Program-made: the position numbers and the translations under genes | Origin: Dongia_A sp964542425 | GTDB lineage: Bacteria > Pseudomonadota > Alphaproteobacteria > Dongiales > Dongiaceae | NCBI GenBank assembly: GCA_964542425.1 | Contig: CAZIUB010000082.1 | Location: 1 to 30,987 of the forward strand | Length of the DNA: 30,987 bases | Reading direction: 5' to 3' | Shown: positions 7,852 to 16,640 of the stretch, in pieces | Position numbering within the stretch: the stretch's first letter is position 1 | Layout: every line of letters begins with the position of its first letter | The notes under the pieces: generated by a model | Databases searched by the model: none | What the model was told of the DNA's origin: nothing | What the model saw: only the letters and a program-made list of their open reading frames with translations

Positions 7852-8826
7852 ATGAGCCTAGCCGCCATCGACCGGCTTCCGTCACTTGCGAGTATTCGGG
7901 GCATTGGGGCGCGGCTGCGGGCCACGGAGGCCCTGCGCGGCTATTTCCTGATGTCGCCCACGATGGGGCTCATGCTGGCGATGCTCGTGGCCCCGATCTT
8001 GGCCCTGATCCTTCTCAGTTTCTGGGTTCAGTCCGGCTTCGAGATCGAGCGCAGCTTCACACTGGAGAATTACTGGCGCCTGATCAAGCCGTCGGAGAAG
8101 GTCAGTTATTGGCTTGGCATCCCCTTCCCGTTCGAGAACGCCGTCTACTCCGTTCTTCTGGTCAAATCCGTCCTGATGTCGCTGGCGGCGACCATCGCGG
8201 TCGTCCTGCTTGCCTATCCGATGGCCTATTTCCTGGCCTTCCGCGTGACCCGGGGCAAGATCATTTGGCTGATCGTGATCACGCTGCCGTTCTGGACCAG
8301 TTACTTGCTTCGGGTATTCTCCTGGAAGCTGATCCTCGGATTCAACGGGGTCATCAATTCTGGCCTGATCAATCTCGGAATCATCGAGCAGCCGCTGGAG
8401 TTTCTGCTCTACAATCCGGTCGCGGTCATCATCACGCTGGCGCATTCCTGGGTGGTGTTCGCCATCCTGCCGATCTACGTCTCGCTGGAAAAAATCGACC
8501 GGTCGCTGATCGAGGCCGCGAGGGACCTGGGCGACCGCCCGTGGGAGTGTTTCCTGCGCGTGACTCTGCCCCTGTCGTTACCCGGCACGATCGCCGCGGC
8601 ACTCCTGGTCTTCATTCCGACGGTTGGGGATTACGTGACGCCATCGCTGGTGGGCGGTCCGAACGGGATCATGCTCGGGAATTCGATTCAGATTCTGTTC
8701 GGCAAGGCCAATGATGCGCCGCTGGGCGCGGCGGTATCGATCATGATGATGCTGGTGGTGACCGCTATCGTGTGCCTGTTCCTTTGGGGCGTGGGCTACC
8801 GGCGCATGAAGCGGTGGGAGGCATAG
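7852..8826 (+). CDS. ABC transporter permease, PotB-like
   Basis: Inner-membrane permease of the polyamine-type importer. 324 aa, with about six transmembrane helices: one near residues 30-60, then a core starting AVYSVLLVKSVLMSLAATIA. The cytoplasmic EAA loop that docks on the ATPase is IEAARDLGDRPWECFLRVTL. PotB-type features include LPFWTSYLLRVFSWK. The ATG at 7852 follows a GACGAGG stretch by about 13 bases; the reading frame is open further upstream into the intergenic region, but those residues do not look like a permease N-terminus. The TAG stop (8824-8826) abuts the start of repeat copy A, which separates this gene from its partner permease. Confidence 0.92.
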   Translation: MSLAAIDRLPSLASIRGIGARLRATEALRGYFLMSPTMGLMLAMLVAPILALILLSFWVQSGFEIERSFTLENYWRLIKPSEKVSYWLGIPFPFENAVYSVLLVKSVLMSLAATIAVVLLAYPMAYFLAFRVTRGKIIWLIVITLPFWTSYLLRVFSWKLILGFNGVINSGLINLGIIEQPLEFLLYNPVAVIITLAHSWVVFAILPIYVSLEKIDRSLIEAARDLGDRPWECFLRVTLPLSLPGTIAAALLVFIPTVGDYVTPSLVGGPNGIMLGNSIQILFGKANDAPLGAAVSIMMMLVVTAIVCLFLWGVGYRRMKRWEA

Positions 8827-8940
8827 TGCCAACTTTCGAAAAGGTGTATTGCATGAAGCGCTTCAATGCTGTCACGAAAGTTGGCACATGTTACGTGATG
8901 ATAGCATCCGCCGGCGTGCACTGGTGGAATCAAAATGCTG
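8826..8940 (+). repeat. Dispersed ~115-bp repeat, copy A
   Basis: It begins GTGCCAACTTTCG (8826-8838) and contains the exact inverse, CGAAAGTTGGCAC, ending at about 8886, so the first half folds into a 13-bp stem around CATGAAGCG. The second half has ATGATAGCATCCGCC and GCACTGGTGGAATCAAA. Matching blocks in the same order occur at 24353-24465 (same strand) and 23060-23176 (opposite strand). It occupies the gap between two permease genes that would otherwise be expected to lie almost adjacent, and ends about 32 bases before the next ATG. Its outer boundaries are approximate. Short reading frames inside it look incidental. Confidence 0.8.
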
Positions 8941-8972
8941 GATCATTCTTCTGCGACGGCTGGTACTAGGCC

Positions 8973-9776
8973 ATGCCCACGCGATTGAACGCGCTGACGA
9001 TCTATGCGGTGGCGTTCGCCGGGTTCCTGTATGGGCCGGTCCTGCTGTTGCCGCTGTTCTCGTTCAATGACAGCAATTACGCCATTTTCCCGCTGAACGG
9101 CTTCACGTTCGACGCCTACCAGGAGATGGCCGCGAATAAATCGACGCTGACGGCGCTCAAGAACAGCATCACGGTCGGGACAATCGTGTCGATCATCAGC
9201 ACCACCTTTGGCTTGCTGGCGGCGATGGGCGCCGCGCGCTACCGATTGCCGGGCAAACGGCCGGTCCTGGCCGTCATCATGCTTCCGCTCGTCGTTCCGA
9301 CCATCATCCTCGCGATCGCGCTCCTCATCATTCTGCGCCAATTCCTGGACCTGCCCCTGACCTTGTGGAGCGTGGGCGCCGGGCATGTCTTGTTGTGCGT
9401 GCCCTTCTCCATGCTGGTGCTGATGGCGCGGCTGGAAGGTTTCGATAAGGGACTGGAGGAGGCCTCGACCGATCTCGGCGAGAACGGATGGATGACCTTC
9501 TGGCGCGTCACGTTTCCGCTGGCCATGCCCGGCATCGTCTCGAGCCTGCTGATGTGCTTCACCATCTCGTTCGACGAATTCGTGATGGCGTTCTTCTTGA
9601 GCGGCACCGATCAGACCCTGCCCATCTATCTCTACAGCCAGCTTCGGTTTCCCCAGAACCTGCCGGGGACGCTGGCGCTGGGCAGCTCCATCCTGATTAC
9701 CTCCGCGGTGGTCGTGGTGCTCTCGGAGTGGCTGCGACGCCGCGGCATTTCCTCGCGACATAGCGGTGCGATATGA
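8973..9776 (+). CDS. ABC transporter permease, PotC-like
   Basis: Second inner-membrane permease of the polyamine-type importer. 267 aa, six predicted helices, starting with IYAVAFAGFLYGPVLLLPLF and the PotC-type loop SFNDS. The EAA loop is LEEASTDLGENGWMTFWRVT. The end of the protein (TSAVVVVLSEWLRRR) is typical. The ATG at 8973 gives the expected N-terminus; upstream sequence is repeat copy A plus 32 bases with only a weak TAGG ahead of the start. The stop overlaps the ATPase start by 4 bases (9773-9776). Confidence 0.93.
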   Translation: MPTRLNALTIYAVAFAGFLYGPVLLLPLFSFNDSNYAIFPLNGFTFDAYQEMAANKSTLTALKNSITVGTIVSIISTTFGLLAAMGAARYRLPGKRPVLAVIMLPLVVPTIILAIALLIILRQFLDLPLTLWSVGAGHVLLCVPFSMLVLMARLEGFDKGLEEASTDLGENGWMTFWRVTFPLAMPGIVSSLLMCFTISFDEFVMAFFLSGTDQTLPIYLYSQLRFPQNLPGTLALGSSILITSAVVVVLSEWLRRRGISSRHSGAI

Positions 9777-10885
9777 CCAATCGATTGAGTTCCGACAGCA
9801 TCATCTCGATCCGCTCGGTATCGCGGCATTTCGGCGCCGTGCGGGCGGTGGACGATGTGTCGTTCGACATCGCGCGGGGCGAGTTCTTCTCCCTTCTCGG
9901 CCCATCGGGTTGCGGCAAGACGACGCTGTTGCGCATCCTGGCCGGATTTGAAATCCCTACCACCGGCGAGTTTCTGATCGATGGACACGCGATGGCGCTG
10001 GTGCCGCCGCATGAGCGGCCGACCAACATGGTGTTCCAGAACTACGCTATTTTCCCACATCTCAGCGTCGCCGAGAACATCGCCTATGGCCTGCGCAAAC
10101 AGCGGCTGAGCAAGGCGGAGACGGATCGCATCGTCGCCGAGGCGCTGCAACTCATCAAGTTGCCGGGCTATGGGTCGAGACGACCCGACCAGCTCTCCGG
10201 CGGCCAGCGCCAGCGCGTGGCACTCGTTCGCGCGCTGGTGTGCCAGCCCAAGGTGCTGCTGCTGGACGAACCCCTGGGCGCGCTGGACAAGAAATTGCGC
10301 GAGGAAATGCAGATCGAACTGCGCCAGATCCAACGCCAGGTCGGGGTGACCTTCGTCTTCGTCACCCATGACCAGGAGGAAGCGCTGACGCTTTCGGACC
10401 GGATCGCGGTCATGGATCGGGGTCAAGTGATCCAGATCGACCACGCGGCCAGAATCTACGAGGCGCCGAATTGTCGCCAAGTTGCCGAATTCATCGGCAA
10501 TATGAATTTTCTCAAGGGTCTGGTGCGGGAGAATTCCGGCGGCCTGGCCACGATCGATTGTGGGAGCTTGGGCGCCTTCAGCGTTCGCGCGGGCGCGGGC
10601 TCTCCGGGTCCCGGCGAGCGGGCGTTGATCGCCTTGCGGCCGGAACGCCTCAGGCTGTCCTGGTCGCAACCGGCGATCGGCGCGAACGGCCTCGCCGGAC
10701 GATTGTCCACCATCGCCTATTTCGGCGATCGCAGCCATTTCTATGTCGCGGTACCGGGCATAGAGCGCCCGGTCGCGGTCGCGGTCCAGAACACGTCCCT
10801 AGGTGGTGAGCGCGGTGCCCCGGGGGAGCGGCCAGTCTGGCTATCCTGGGACACCGAGGCGGCCATCCTTCTTGCGGCTGGGTGA
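9773..10885 (+). CDS. ABC transporter ATP-binding protein, PotA-like
   Basis: Cytoplasmic ATPase energising the importer. 370 aa. Walker A GPSGCGKT at residues 43-50, Q-loop VFQNYAIFPH, signature LSGGQRQR at 141-148, Walker B VLLLDEP at 161-167, D-loop GALDKK, switch His199 in FVTHD. A C-terminal TOBE-type regulatory domain follows from about residue 240 (RPERLRLSW). The ATG overlaps the upstream permease stop by 4 bases, so it is translated coupled to it. It is the last gene of the operon; a hairpin overlaps its stop codon. Confidence 0.95.
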   Translation: MTNRLSSDSIISIRSVSRHFGAVRAVDDVSFDIARGEFFSLLGPSGCGKTTLLRILAGFEIPTTGEFLIDGHAMALVPPHERPTNMVFQNYAIFPHLSVAENIAYGLRKQRLSKAETDRIVAEALQLIKLPGYGSRRPDQLSGGQRQRVALVRALVCQPKVLLLDEPLGALDKKLREEMQIELRQIQRQVGVTFVFVTHDQEEALTLSDRIAVMDRGQVIQIDHAARIYEAPNCRQVAEFIGNMNFLKGLVRENSGGLATIDCGSLGAFSVRAGAGSPGPGERALIALRPERLRLSWSQPAIGANGLAGRLSTIAYFGDRSHFYVAVPGIERPVAVAVQNTSLGGERGAPGERPVWLSWDTEAAILLAAG

Positions 10886-10906
10886 AGCCCACGCGCCCGG
10901 GCTTCA
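10883..10906 (+). terminator. Candidate transcription terminator after the ABC operon
   Basis: Perfect 8-bp stem, TGAAGCCC (10883-10890) and GGGCTTCA (10899-10906), with an 8-base loop, followed by TTTG. The U-run is short, so it may be a weak terminator or only a 3'-end stabilising hairpin. The stem overlaps the TGA of the ATPase gene. Confidence 0.5.
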
Positions 10907-10943
10907 TTTGTGCGCCGGCCGAGATCCCTGTATCATCAGGGCC

Positions 10944-11603
10944 ATGCAGCTCGACGTCTATTCCGATACGGTCTGTCCCTGGTGCTTTATCGGCAAGCGC
11001 CGGCTCGAGCGCGCGCTTCAGATGCGCCCGCAGCCCAATCTGATCGTCCGTTGGCGCGCATTCCAGCTCAATCCCGGATTGCCCAACGCCGGGATGGATC
11101 GGCAGCAATACCTGTTGGCAAAGTTCGGCGGCCTGGAACGCGCGCAACGGCTTTACGATTCCGTGATTCGGGTCGGCGGTCAGGAAGGCATTGGCTTTCG
11201 CTTCGATCTGATCGAGCGGACGCCAAACACCCTCAAATCCCATCGGCTGCTCTATGTGGCGGCCGAAGTCGACCGGCAATCGGCGCTCCTGGACCGAATG
11301 TTTGCCGCCTATTTCCTGGAGGGACGGGATATCGGCGAGGAAGCGACCCTGCGCGACCTGGGTGCGACAAGCGGGATCGACCAGGCCGCGATCGATACCG
11401 CCCTGGATCTCGAAAGTGACACGGAAGGCTATGGCAATCCCACGCTCGCCGAGGACATGCAGTCGCGCAGGATCGGCATAAACGGCGTTCCGTATTTCGT
11501 TTTCAACGGCCGGTTCGGCCTCTCGGGCGCGCAAGAGCCCGAGGCCCTGGTCAACATGTTCGACCTTGCGCGCGAGGACGACCGGGCGCGCGGCGCGGCA
11601 TGA
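10944..11603 (+). CDS. DsbA-family oxidoreductase, FrnE-like
   Basis: Cytoplasmic thioredoxin-fold protein of the FrnE/2-hydroxychromene isomerase-like DsbA group. 219 aa from ATG 10944. The redox motif CPWC (Cys11, Cys14) is right at the N-terminus after strand MQLDVYSDTV, with no signal peptide. Family features continue: WRAFQLNP, NTLKSHRLLYVA, helical insert, and the cis-proline segment GINGVPYFVFNGRFGLSGAQ. Earlier in-frame codons (from 10803) lie within the preceding ATPase gene and terminator and are not used. Relatives are polyketide-associated or stress-associated disulfide proteins; the substrate here is unknown. Confidence 0.9.
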   Translation: MQLDVYSDTVCPWCFIGKRRLERALQMRPQPNLIVRWRAFQLNPGLPNAGMDRQQYLLAKFGGLERAQRLYDSVIRVGGQEGIGFRFDLIERTPNTLKSHRLLYVAAEVDRQSALLDRMFAAYFLEGRDIGEEATLRDLGATSGIDQAAIDTALDLESDTEGYGNPTLAEDMQSRRIGINGVPYFVFNGRFGLSGAQEPEALVNMFDLAREDDRARGAA

Positions 11604-11607
11604 TCTT

Positions 11608-11634
11608 GGGGCATTGCCTAGCCAGCACTGCCCC
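11608..11634. terminator. Possible bidirectional hairpin between convergent genes
   Basis: GGGGCA (11608-11613) and TGCCCC (11629-11634) pair across a 15-base loop in the 52-base gap between the convergent FrnE-like and aminotransferase genes. There is no clear T-run on either strand, so the call rests on position and symmetry. Confidence 0.25.
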
Positions 11635-11655
11635 GGACATCGTTGAGTCTCGCGC

Positions 11656-12852
11656 CTAGGCGGCTTTAGTTACTCGCGCGTGGGCGCCGCTGTCGCTCAG
11701 GTATTGCAGCGCGGCCAAGACGCCGCCGGCTTGGTGCGGCATCCCGGACCGGGCCAATCCCATTTCGACGCCCGACAGCGCTCCCGCCAGCATCAGATCA
11801 CCGAGATCGCCGAGGTGGCCGATGCGAAACACCTTGTCGGCCAGGCGGCCGAGTCCCGCACCCAAGGACATGTTGAACCCTTCCAGGACCAGTTTGCGCA
11901 AGGCGTCGGCGGAATGGCCTTCCGGCGCCAGAACCGCCGTAATGGACGGGCTGTACTCGCGGGCATCCTCACAAACCATTTCCAAGCCCCAGCTTCTGAC
12001 CGCCCGGCGCGTCGCCTCGGCATGACGGGTGTGGCGCTTGAAGACGTTCTCCAGCCCCTCCTCGTCCAGCATGTCCAGCGCCTCCTTGAGGCCGAACATC
12101 AAATTACAGGCCGGCGTGTAGGGCAGCGCGCCACCGCGCGCGGCATTGAGATAGGGCGCCCAATCCCAATAGGAGCGCGGCAATTTCGCATTCTTCATCG
12201 CCGCCGCTGCTTTTTCGCCCACGCCCACGAAGGCTAGGCCGGTCGGCACCATCAATCCCTTCTGTGATCCCCCGATGGCGACATCGATTCCCCATTCGTC
12301 CATGCGGAAATCGGCGCTGCCCAGCGAGGAGACGGTATCGACCATGAGCAGGGCTGGATGATTGGCCCGGTCGATGGCCCGGCGGATTTCTGGAACCCGG
12401 CTCAGGACCCCATTCGAAGTTTCGTTGTGGACCAGCAATACGGCCTTGACCGAGTGGCCGCGATCCTCGGCCAGCGCCGCCTCGATGGCTTCAGGCGAGG
12501 GTCCGCGGCGCCAATCATTGGCCAGCACGCGCGCATCCAGGCCGAACTGAACCGCCATCTTCGACCACAACGAGGAAAAATTCCCAGTGTCGAATCCCAG
12601 CACCGAATCGCCCGCGGAGAGCGTATTGACCAGGGCGGATTCCCAGCCACCGGTGCCGGTGCCGGGGTAGATCAGAACCGGCTGCTTGGTCTTGAATACC
12701 AGCCGGATGCGCTCGAAGAGTTCGCGCTGCAAGGCGGCGAAGGCCGGACCGCGATGATCCAGGACCGGTTGTCCGATGGCGCGAAGGACCCGGTCGGGAA
12801 TATTGCTGGGACCTGGAACCTGCAAGAAATGTCGTCCCGGAAGATGCGTCAT
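11656..12852 (-). CDS. Serine-glyoxylate (alanine-glyoxylate type) aminotransferase
   Basis: Class V PLP aminotransferase. 398 aa from ATG 12852, with AAGAGGG upstream. It starts with the family's GRHFLQVPGPSNIPDRVL. Further motifs are DHRGPAFAAL, YPGTGTGGWESALVN (phosphate-binding), HNETSNGV, DTVSSLG, and the Schiff-base Lys198 in GGSQKGLM. Relatives transfer the amino group from serine to glyoxylate giving hydroxypyruvate and glycine, as in photorespiratory or serine-cycle metabolism. The upstream acyl-CoA synthetase on the same strand ends 103 bases before this start. No other serine-cycle genes are in the window, so the pathway assignment is inference. Confidence 0.9.
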   Translation of the reverse strand: MTHLPGRHFLQVPGPSNIPDRVLRAIGQPVLDHRGPAFAALQRELFERIRLVFKTKQPVLIYPGTGTGGWESALVNTLSAGDSVLGFDTGNFSSLWSKMAVQFGLDARVLANDWRRGPSPEAIEAALAEDRGHSVKAVLLVHNETSNGVLSRVPEIRRAIDRANHPALLMVDTVSSLGSADFRMDEWGIDVAIGGSQKGLMVPTGLAFVGVGEKAAAAMKNAKLPRSYWDWAPYLNAARGGALPYTPACNLMFGLKEALDMLDEEGLENVFKRHTRHAEATRRAVRSWGLEMVCEDAREYSPSITAVLAPEGHSADALRKLVLEGFNMSLGAGLGRLADKVFRIGHLGDLGDLMLAGALSGVEMGLARSGMPHQAGGVLAALQYLSDSGAHARVTKAA

Positions 12853-12955
12853 GGAAACCCTCTTTTGGCGCGTGGTCGCCAAAATAGGGGCGCCCGGGAA
12901 GTAAACTGGCGTCCAACCGACAGGGTTATGCACAAAAACGCTGTCCCAGGGGCGG

Positions 12956-15061
12956 CTACTCCGCCAACACCACCAGGGCATCGACGGCGATCGCGCCATC
13001 CTTGAGCGCCATCAAGGGGTTGACGTCCAATTCCACCAGGTTTTCCCGGTGCGCCTCGGCAAACGCGGCGACAGCCATCACCGCCTGGCCAATCGCGGCA
13101 TGGTCGGCCGCCGGGCGATTGCGATATCCCTTCAAGAGCTTGGCGATTTTCAGCCGGTCCAAGGCGCGTTCGATTTCGGGCCGGCCGATGGGCAGTAGAA
13201 GCAACGCTGAATCCTCGACCAGTTCCACCAACATGCCGCCTGCACCCAGAACCAGGGCGAGCCCGAATTGCAGGTCGCGCTTCACCCCGATTATGAGTTC
13301 GGCAACCACGTTCTCCACCATCCGTTCGACGAGGACACTGGCGATCGGGGCGCCCGGCGCGTTTGTGGCCATGCTGGCCTTCATCCGTGCCAAGGCCGCA
13401 TTGACCTCGCCGGCGTTTTTCAGATTGACGGCGACGGCGCCGGCTTCTGTCTTGTGGGCGATGAAGGGCTCGGCCACCTTGAGCACGACTGGATAGCCGA
13501 TTTCCTCGGCCGCCTGGATCGCCGCCTCGGGCGCCACAATCACCCCTTGCGGAACGGAGAGCCCGTATCCCGCCAGAAGCTTCTTGGCCTCGCCCTCCGC
13601 CAGCGTTTTGCGCCCCAAGCCCAATTTCCGCATCTCGGGCAATAGGAGGTGGGCCTCGGGTACACCAGTTACTTCAGCCTTGCGCCGGGCGAAGCGGTCG
13701 GAACCGGCAAGCGCTTGGAGCGCGTCCTCCAAGCCTTGCATCGGCGCACCGCCCCCGGCGATGACCAGATCGCGAACCCGGCCCGGCAGCAATTCGGGAA
13801 TGGTCGCGGTCGCCAGCGCCAATTTTCCGGTCGCGCGGCAGGCGGCGAGCAGCGCCCTGACCGAGGCGTCGCAGGCCTGCTCGCTGATCGGACCTTCGGT
13901 CGCGTAATCGATCACCAACATGCCGGTATCGCAGGCACCACTCAGCGCCGTCGTGAAACATCGAGTGAGTTTTTCCTCATGGCCCCACAGGGATGTGTTG
14001 TAGTCCAGCGGATTGGACACGGTCGCGAAATTGGGCAGTTGCGCGCGCAGATCGGATTCCTGTTCCCGGCTGAAGGGGGTCAGCGCAATTCCCAATCGCG
14101 CGCACAGATCCGCCGTCAGCAATCCATCGCCGCCCGAGCAGGTGAAAGCCACCAGCCGATTTCCCCGTGGCCGGCCGGCGGTCGAGAGCAATTTCGTTGT
14201 CTCCAGGAGGGCGGGAATGCTCTCCACGCGAATGACTCCCAGCCGATCGAACAATGAATCGTATAATCGGGCGCTGCCGGCGAGCGAGGCGGTATGGCTC
14301 ATCGCGAGCTTCCGGCCGAGCTCGGAATTGCCGGCCTTCAGCGCCACCAGCGGCTTGCCGGCCCTTAGCGCCTTGAGGGCGGCGCGCGAGAAGGCGGGGA
14401 TATCCGCGATCCCCTCGATATAAAGGCCGATGGCGGCGATGGCGGGGTCGTCGGTGAGAACATCGATGAAATCGGCGACGTCCAGAATGACCTGGTTTCC
14501 GGAACTGACGACATAGGCGAAGGGCACCGAACGGTCGTTTCGCGTCAGGTTGAGCGCGATGTTGCCGCTTTGGGCGATGAGGGCGCAGCCGCGCTCGACC
14601 CTGTGCCCGAGATGCCCGGTCGGCCACAGGGCAAGACCATCAAGGTAATTGAGCAGGCCATAGCAATTGGGACCGACGAGCGCGAGGTCGCCGGCGGCCT
14701 CGATCAGGCGTTGCTGCAACTCGATTCCTTCGCCTCCGACTTCGCCGAAACCGGCCGCGTAGCATACCGCCCCACCGGCGCCGCGCGCGGAAAGTTGGCC
14801 GAGGATTTCCACCGTCGCATCCCGGGGTACGGCGACATAGGTGACATCCGGCGCCTCGGGCAAGGCGGCGATCGAGGAGTAGCATTTGCGCCCGCCAAGC
14901 TCGGTGTATTTCGGATTGACGACCCAGACCTCGCCCGGAAATCCGGCCTCGGCGCAGCGCCCGATCGAATCCGCCAGCGCCTGGCCGCCCACGATGCAAG
15001 CGTGGCGCGGCCGCAGCATTCGTTTCAAGTTCTGGCGGCGGCGCGGGTTTTCTTGCTTCAT
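12956..15061 (-). CDS. Acyl-CoA synthetase, NDP-forming type (acetate-CoA ligase family, single chain)
   Basis: 701 aa. The domain order is that of fused ADP-forming acyl-CoA synthetases: N-terminal CoA-binding Rossmann domain (ACIVGG, GEVWVVNPKYTELGG, YVAVPRDATVEIL), a succinyl-CoA-ligase-like middle (PNCYGLLNYLDGLALWPTG, SGNIALNLTRND, SSGNQVILDVADFID, SHTASLAG), and a C-terminal ATP-grasp domain from about residue 480 (LLAGYGLSVPQGVIVAPE, YPVVLKVAEPFIAHKTEAGAV, ELDVNPLMAL). The ATG at 15061 is preferred over a GTG at 15079. The substrate is unknown; acetate, branched-chain or dicarboxylic acids are all used by relatives. A link to the downstream serine-glyoxylate aminotransferase is suggested by co-orientation only. 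Confidence 0.88.
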   Translation of the reverse strand: MKQENPRRRQNLKRMLRPRHACIVGGQALADSIGRCAEAGFPGEVWVVNPKYTELGGRKCYSSIAALPEAPDVTYVAVPRDATVEILGQLSARGAGGAVCYAAGFGEVGGEGIELQQRLIEAAGDLALVGPNCYGLLNYLDGLALWPTGHLGHRVERGCALIAQSGNIALNLTRNDRSVPFAYVVSSGNQVILDVADFIDVLTDDPAIAAIGLYIEGIADIPAFSRAALKALRAGKPLVALKAGNSELGRKLAMSHTASLAGSARLYDSLFDRLGVIRVESIPALLETTKLLSTAGRPRGNRLVAFTCSGGDGLLTADLCARLGIALTPFSREQESDLRAQLPNFATVSNPLDYNTSLWGHEEKLTRCFTTALSGACDTGMLVIDYATEGPISEQACDASVRALLAACRATGKLALATATIPELLPGRVRDLVIAGGGAPMQGLEDALQALAGSDRFARRKAEVTGVPEAHLLLPEMRKLGLGRKTLAEGEAKKLLAGYGLSVPQGVIVAPEAAIQAAEEIGYPVVLKVAEPFIAHKTEAGAVAVNLKNAGEVNAALARMKASMATNAPGAPIASVLVERMVENVVAELIIGVKRDLQFGLALVLGAGGMLVELVEDSALLLLPIGRPEIERALDRLKIAKLLKGYRNRPAADHAAIGQAVMAVAAFAEAHRENLVELDVNPLMALKDGAIAVDALVVLAE

Positions 15062-15354
15062 GGAACCGATTCCGGGCACGATAGTTTTGGGCTGATTTCG
15101 CCCGGCCTGGAACCGCTCTAGCAGACCCTCGGCTGCCTTGGAAAGGGTGTCGCGACAAGGCGGGGCTTTGGTCGGATTTGGTCAAGGAAACAGGGCCAGT
15201 CGCATTGGCCCAACAATTCACCGTGATGAATCGCGGAATCTTACATTCCACCCTGGCGGACGGCACACCCAATCCTTATCTTGATTTCCGGAGCTGGCCA
15301 GTCGAATCGAATACCCGAAGCGCATGCCAGCGACCGGCGCGATTGGCGTGGCGA

Positions 15355-16407
15355 ATGCGTCTCAGTTGGTGGTTGGCGGCGTTGCGCGGGGCGGCATTTG
15401 CCGTGGCCGTGGTCCCGGTAATGGCGCCATTTTCCGCACGCCTCGCCGCCCAGGATGTCACCTATTACCGCATCGGCGCCGGCACGCCGGGCTCGTCCAG
15501 TTTCGATCTTGCCGGGCTGGTTGGCGGCGCGATCAGCGCGCCGCCGGGCTCGCGCCAATGCGATGTCGAGGGACCCTGCGGGGTCGCCGGGCTGCTGGCC
15601 ACTTCCCATGCGGCGGAAAGTGCCGTCGACTCTTTGGTAGCGCTGGGCAAGGGCGAACTGGAATCGGCCATCGCCTCGGCCGACATCGTCTCGGCCGCCG
15701 CTCGTCGCGCTGGTCCCTTTGCCAAGCTCCCTGCCCTTCCCGAGATGAACGCGATCGCCAATGTCGGATGGTCCTTCCTGCATGTTCTGGTTTCGGCTGA
15801 TTCGCCGGTCACGGAGGGCGCGGCACTCCGTGGCAAGCGGGTGGCCTTGGGCGCCAAGAACTCCGACAACGCCCTCAGCGCTCAATTCGTGCTCAAGGCG
15901 GCCGGCCTTTCCACCAAGGCCGTGACCGCGATGGAGGGCGATATTGATTCCATGGCCGCGGCGGTGGATGAGCGCAAGGCTTCGGCGCTGGTCATTGTCG
16001 ATGGGCTGGTATCGCCGGATGTCGAACGGCTGATGGCCACCGGTAAGTACCGCCTGGTGGCGATCACCCTCGGACCGGATCCCGATCCGGACGCGACCCG
16101 ACTGATCGAAGCCAAGATGATCCCGGCCGGTGCCTATGGCCTGGGCTGGGAGGTGGCCTCTTTGGCGGTGCCCTTTACCTGGGTGATCCGCGCCGATTCC
16201 GACCCCAAGCTTGTCCATAGCCTGGCTGGCGCCCTGCGCGAGGCTGCGGAGCAACCGCAACCGGCCGCGACCGGCGCGGCGCGTGCGAGCCTGGATCTCG
16301 ACATGCAGCTTCTACCGGTGCCGATTCACCCATCGGCGGTCGGCGCTCTACAAGGATACGTCCGACCCGTTGGCGCGGAAGAAGGCGCGGGCACGGAAGG
16401 CAACTGA
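15355..16407 (+). CDS. TAXI-family TRAP transporter solute receptor, orphan
   Basis: Periplasmic binding protein of the TAXI group. 350 aa from ATG 15355, chosen because it places a signal peptide at the N-terminus (MRLSWWLAALRGAAFAVAVV to ARLAAQ); longer in-frame starts at 15178 or 15223 add a non-signal-like leader. The mature part starts TYYRIGAGTPGSSSFDLAGL, then AISAPPGSRQCDVEGPCGVAGL, which are hallmark TAXI blocks, and GELESAIASADIV. No fused DctM/DctQ membrane subunit is present in the window, so its partner is elsewhere or absent. The 293-base gap to the divergent acyl-CoA synthetase (15062-15354) presumably holds both promoters; I see no clear hexamers there. The gene converges on the TusA-like gene with only 5 bases between the stops. 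Confidence 0.85.
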   Translation: MRLSWWLAALRGAAFAVAVVPVMAPFSARLAAQDVTYYRIGAGTPGSSSFDLAGLVGGAISAPPGSRQCDVEGPCGVAGLLATSHAAESAVDSLVALGKGELESAIASADIVSAAARRAGPFAKLPALPEMNAIANVGWSFLHVLVSADSPVTEGAALRGKRVALGAKNSDNALSAQFVLKAAGLSTKAVTAMEGDIDSMAAAVDERKASALVIVDGLVSPDVERLMATGKYRLVAITLGPDPDPDATRLIEAKMIPAGAYGLGWEVASLAVPFTWVIRADSDPKLVHSLAGALREAAEQPQPAATGAARASLDLDMQLLPVPIHPSAVGALQGYVRPVGAEEGAGTEGN

Positions 16408-16412
16408 ACGCC

Positions 16413-16640
16413 CTATGCGTGGCATTCCAGGTGGACGCGGTGGCCGCCTTCCTCCTCGGCGATTTCGATCAGCCGGTGTCCGGTGGCCTCGCAGAAATGC
16501 CGAAAATCACCGGGTGCCCCTGGATCAGTGGTCAGCACCACTAGAGTGTCGCCCGAAGTCAGGTTCTTCATGATCTTTCGGGCCTTCAGCACCGGAAGCG
16601 GGCATTTCAGCCCGCGCGCGTCCAGCGTTTGCTCGCTCAT
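16413..16640 (-). CDS. TusA-family sulfurtransferase-like protein
   Basis: Small cytoplasmic protein, 75 aa. It starts MSEQTLDARGLKCPLPVLKA with the conserved sulfur-carrying Cys13 in the CPLP motif, then a TusA-like two-layer fold pattern (LVVLTTDPGAPGDFRHFCEATGH, TusA-family DPxAxxDF/I block). TusA proteins relay persulfide sulfur, for tRNA thiolation, molybdenum cofactor or sulfur oxidation. It is the last gene of a three-gene overlap operon; its ATG shares 4 bases (16637-16640) with the stop of the EamA permease, which suggests a role in handling a transported sulfur compound, but that is inference. Confidence 0.88.
   Translation of the reverse strand: MSEQTLDARGLKCPLPVLKARKIMKNLTSGDTLVVLTTDPGAPGDFRHFCEATGHRLIEIAEEEGGHRVHLECHA

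Noticed and set aside
8849..8969. Small protein gene in repeat copy A (ATGAAGCG start)
   Set aside because: The ATG lies in the repeat's stem; copies B and C carry the same word but their reading frames diverge or stop quickly, so the conservation is of DNA or RNA, not protein.
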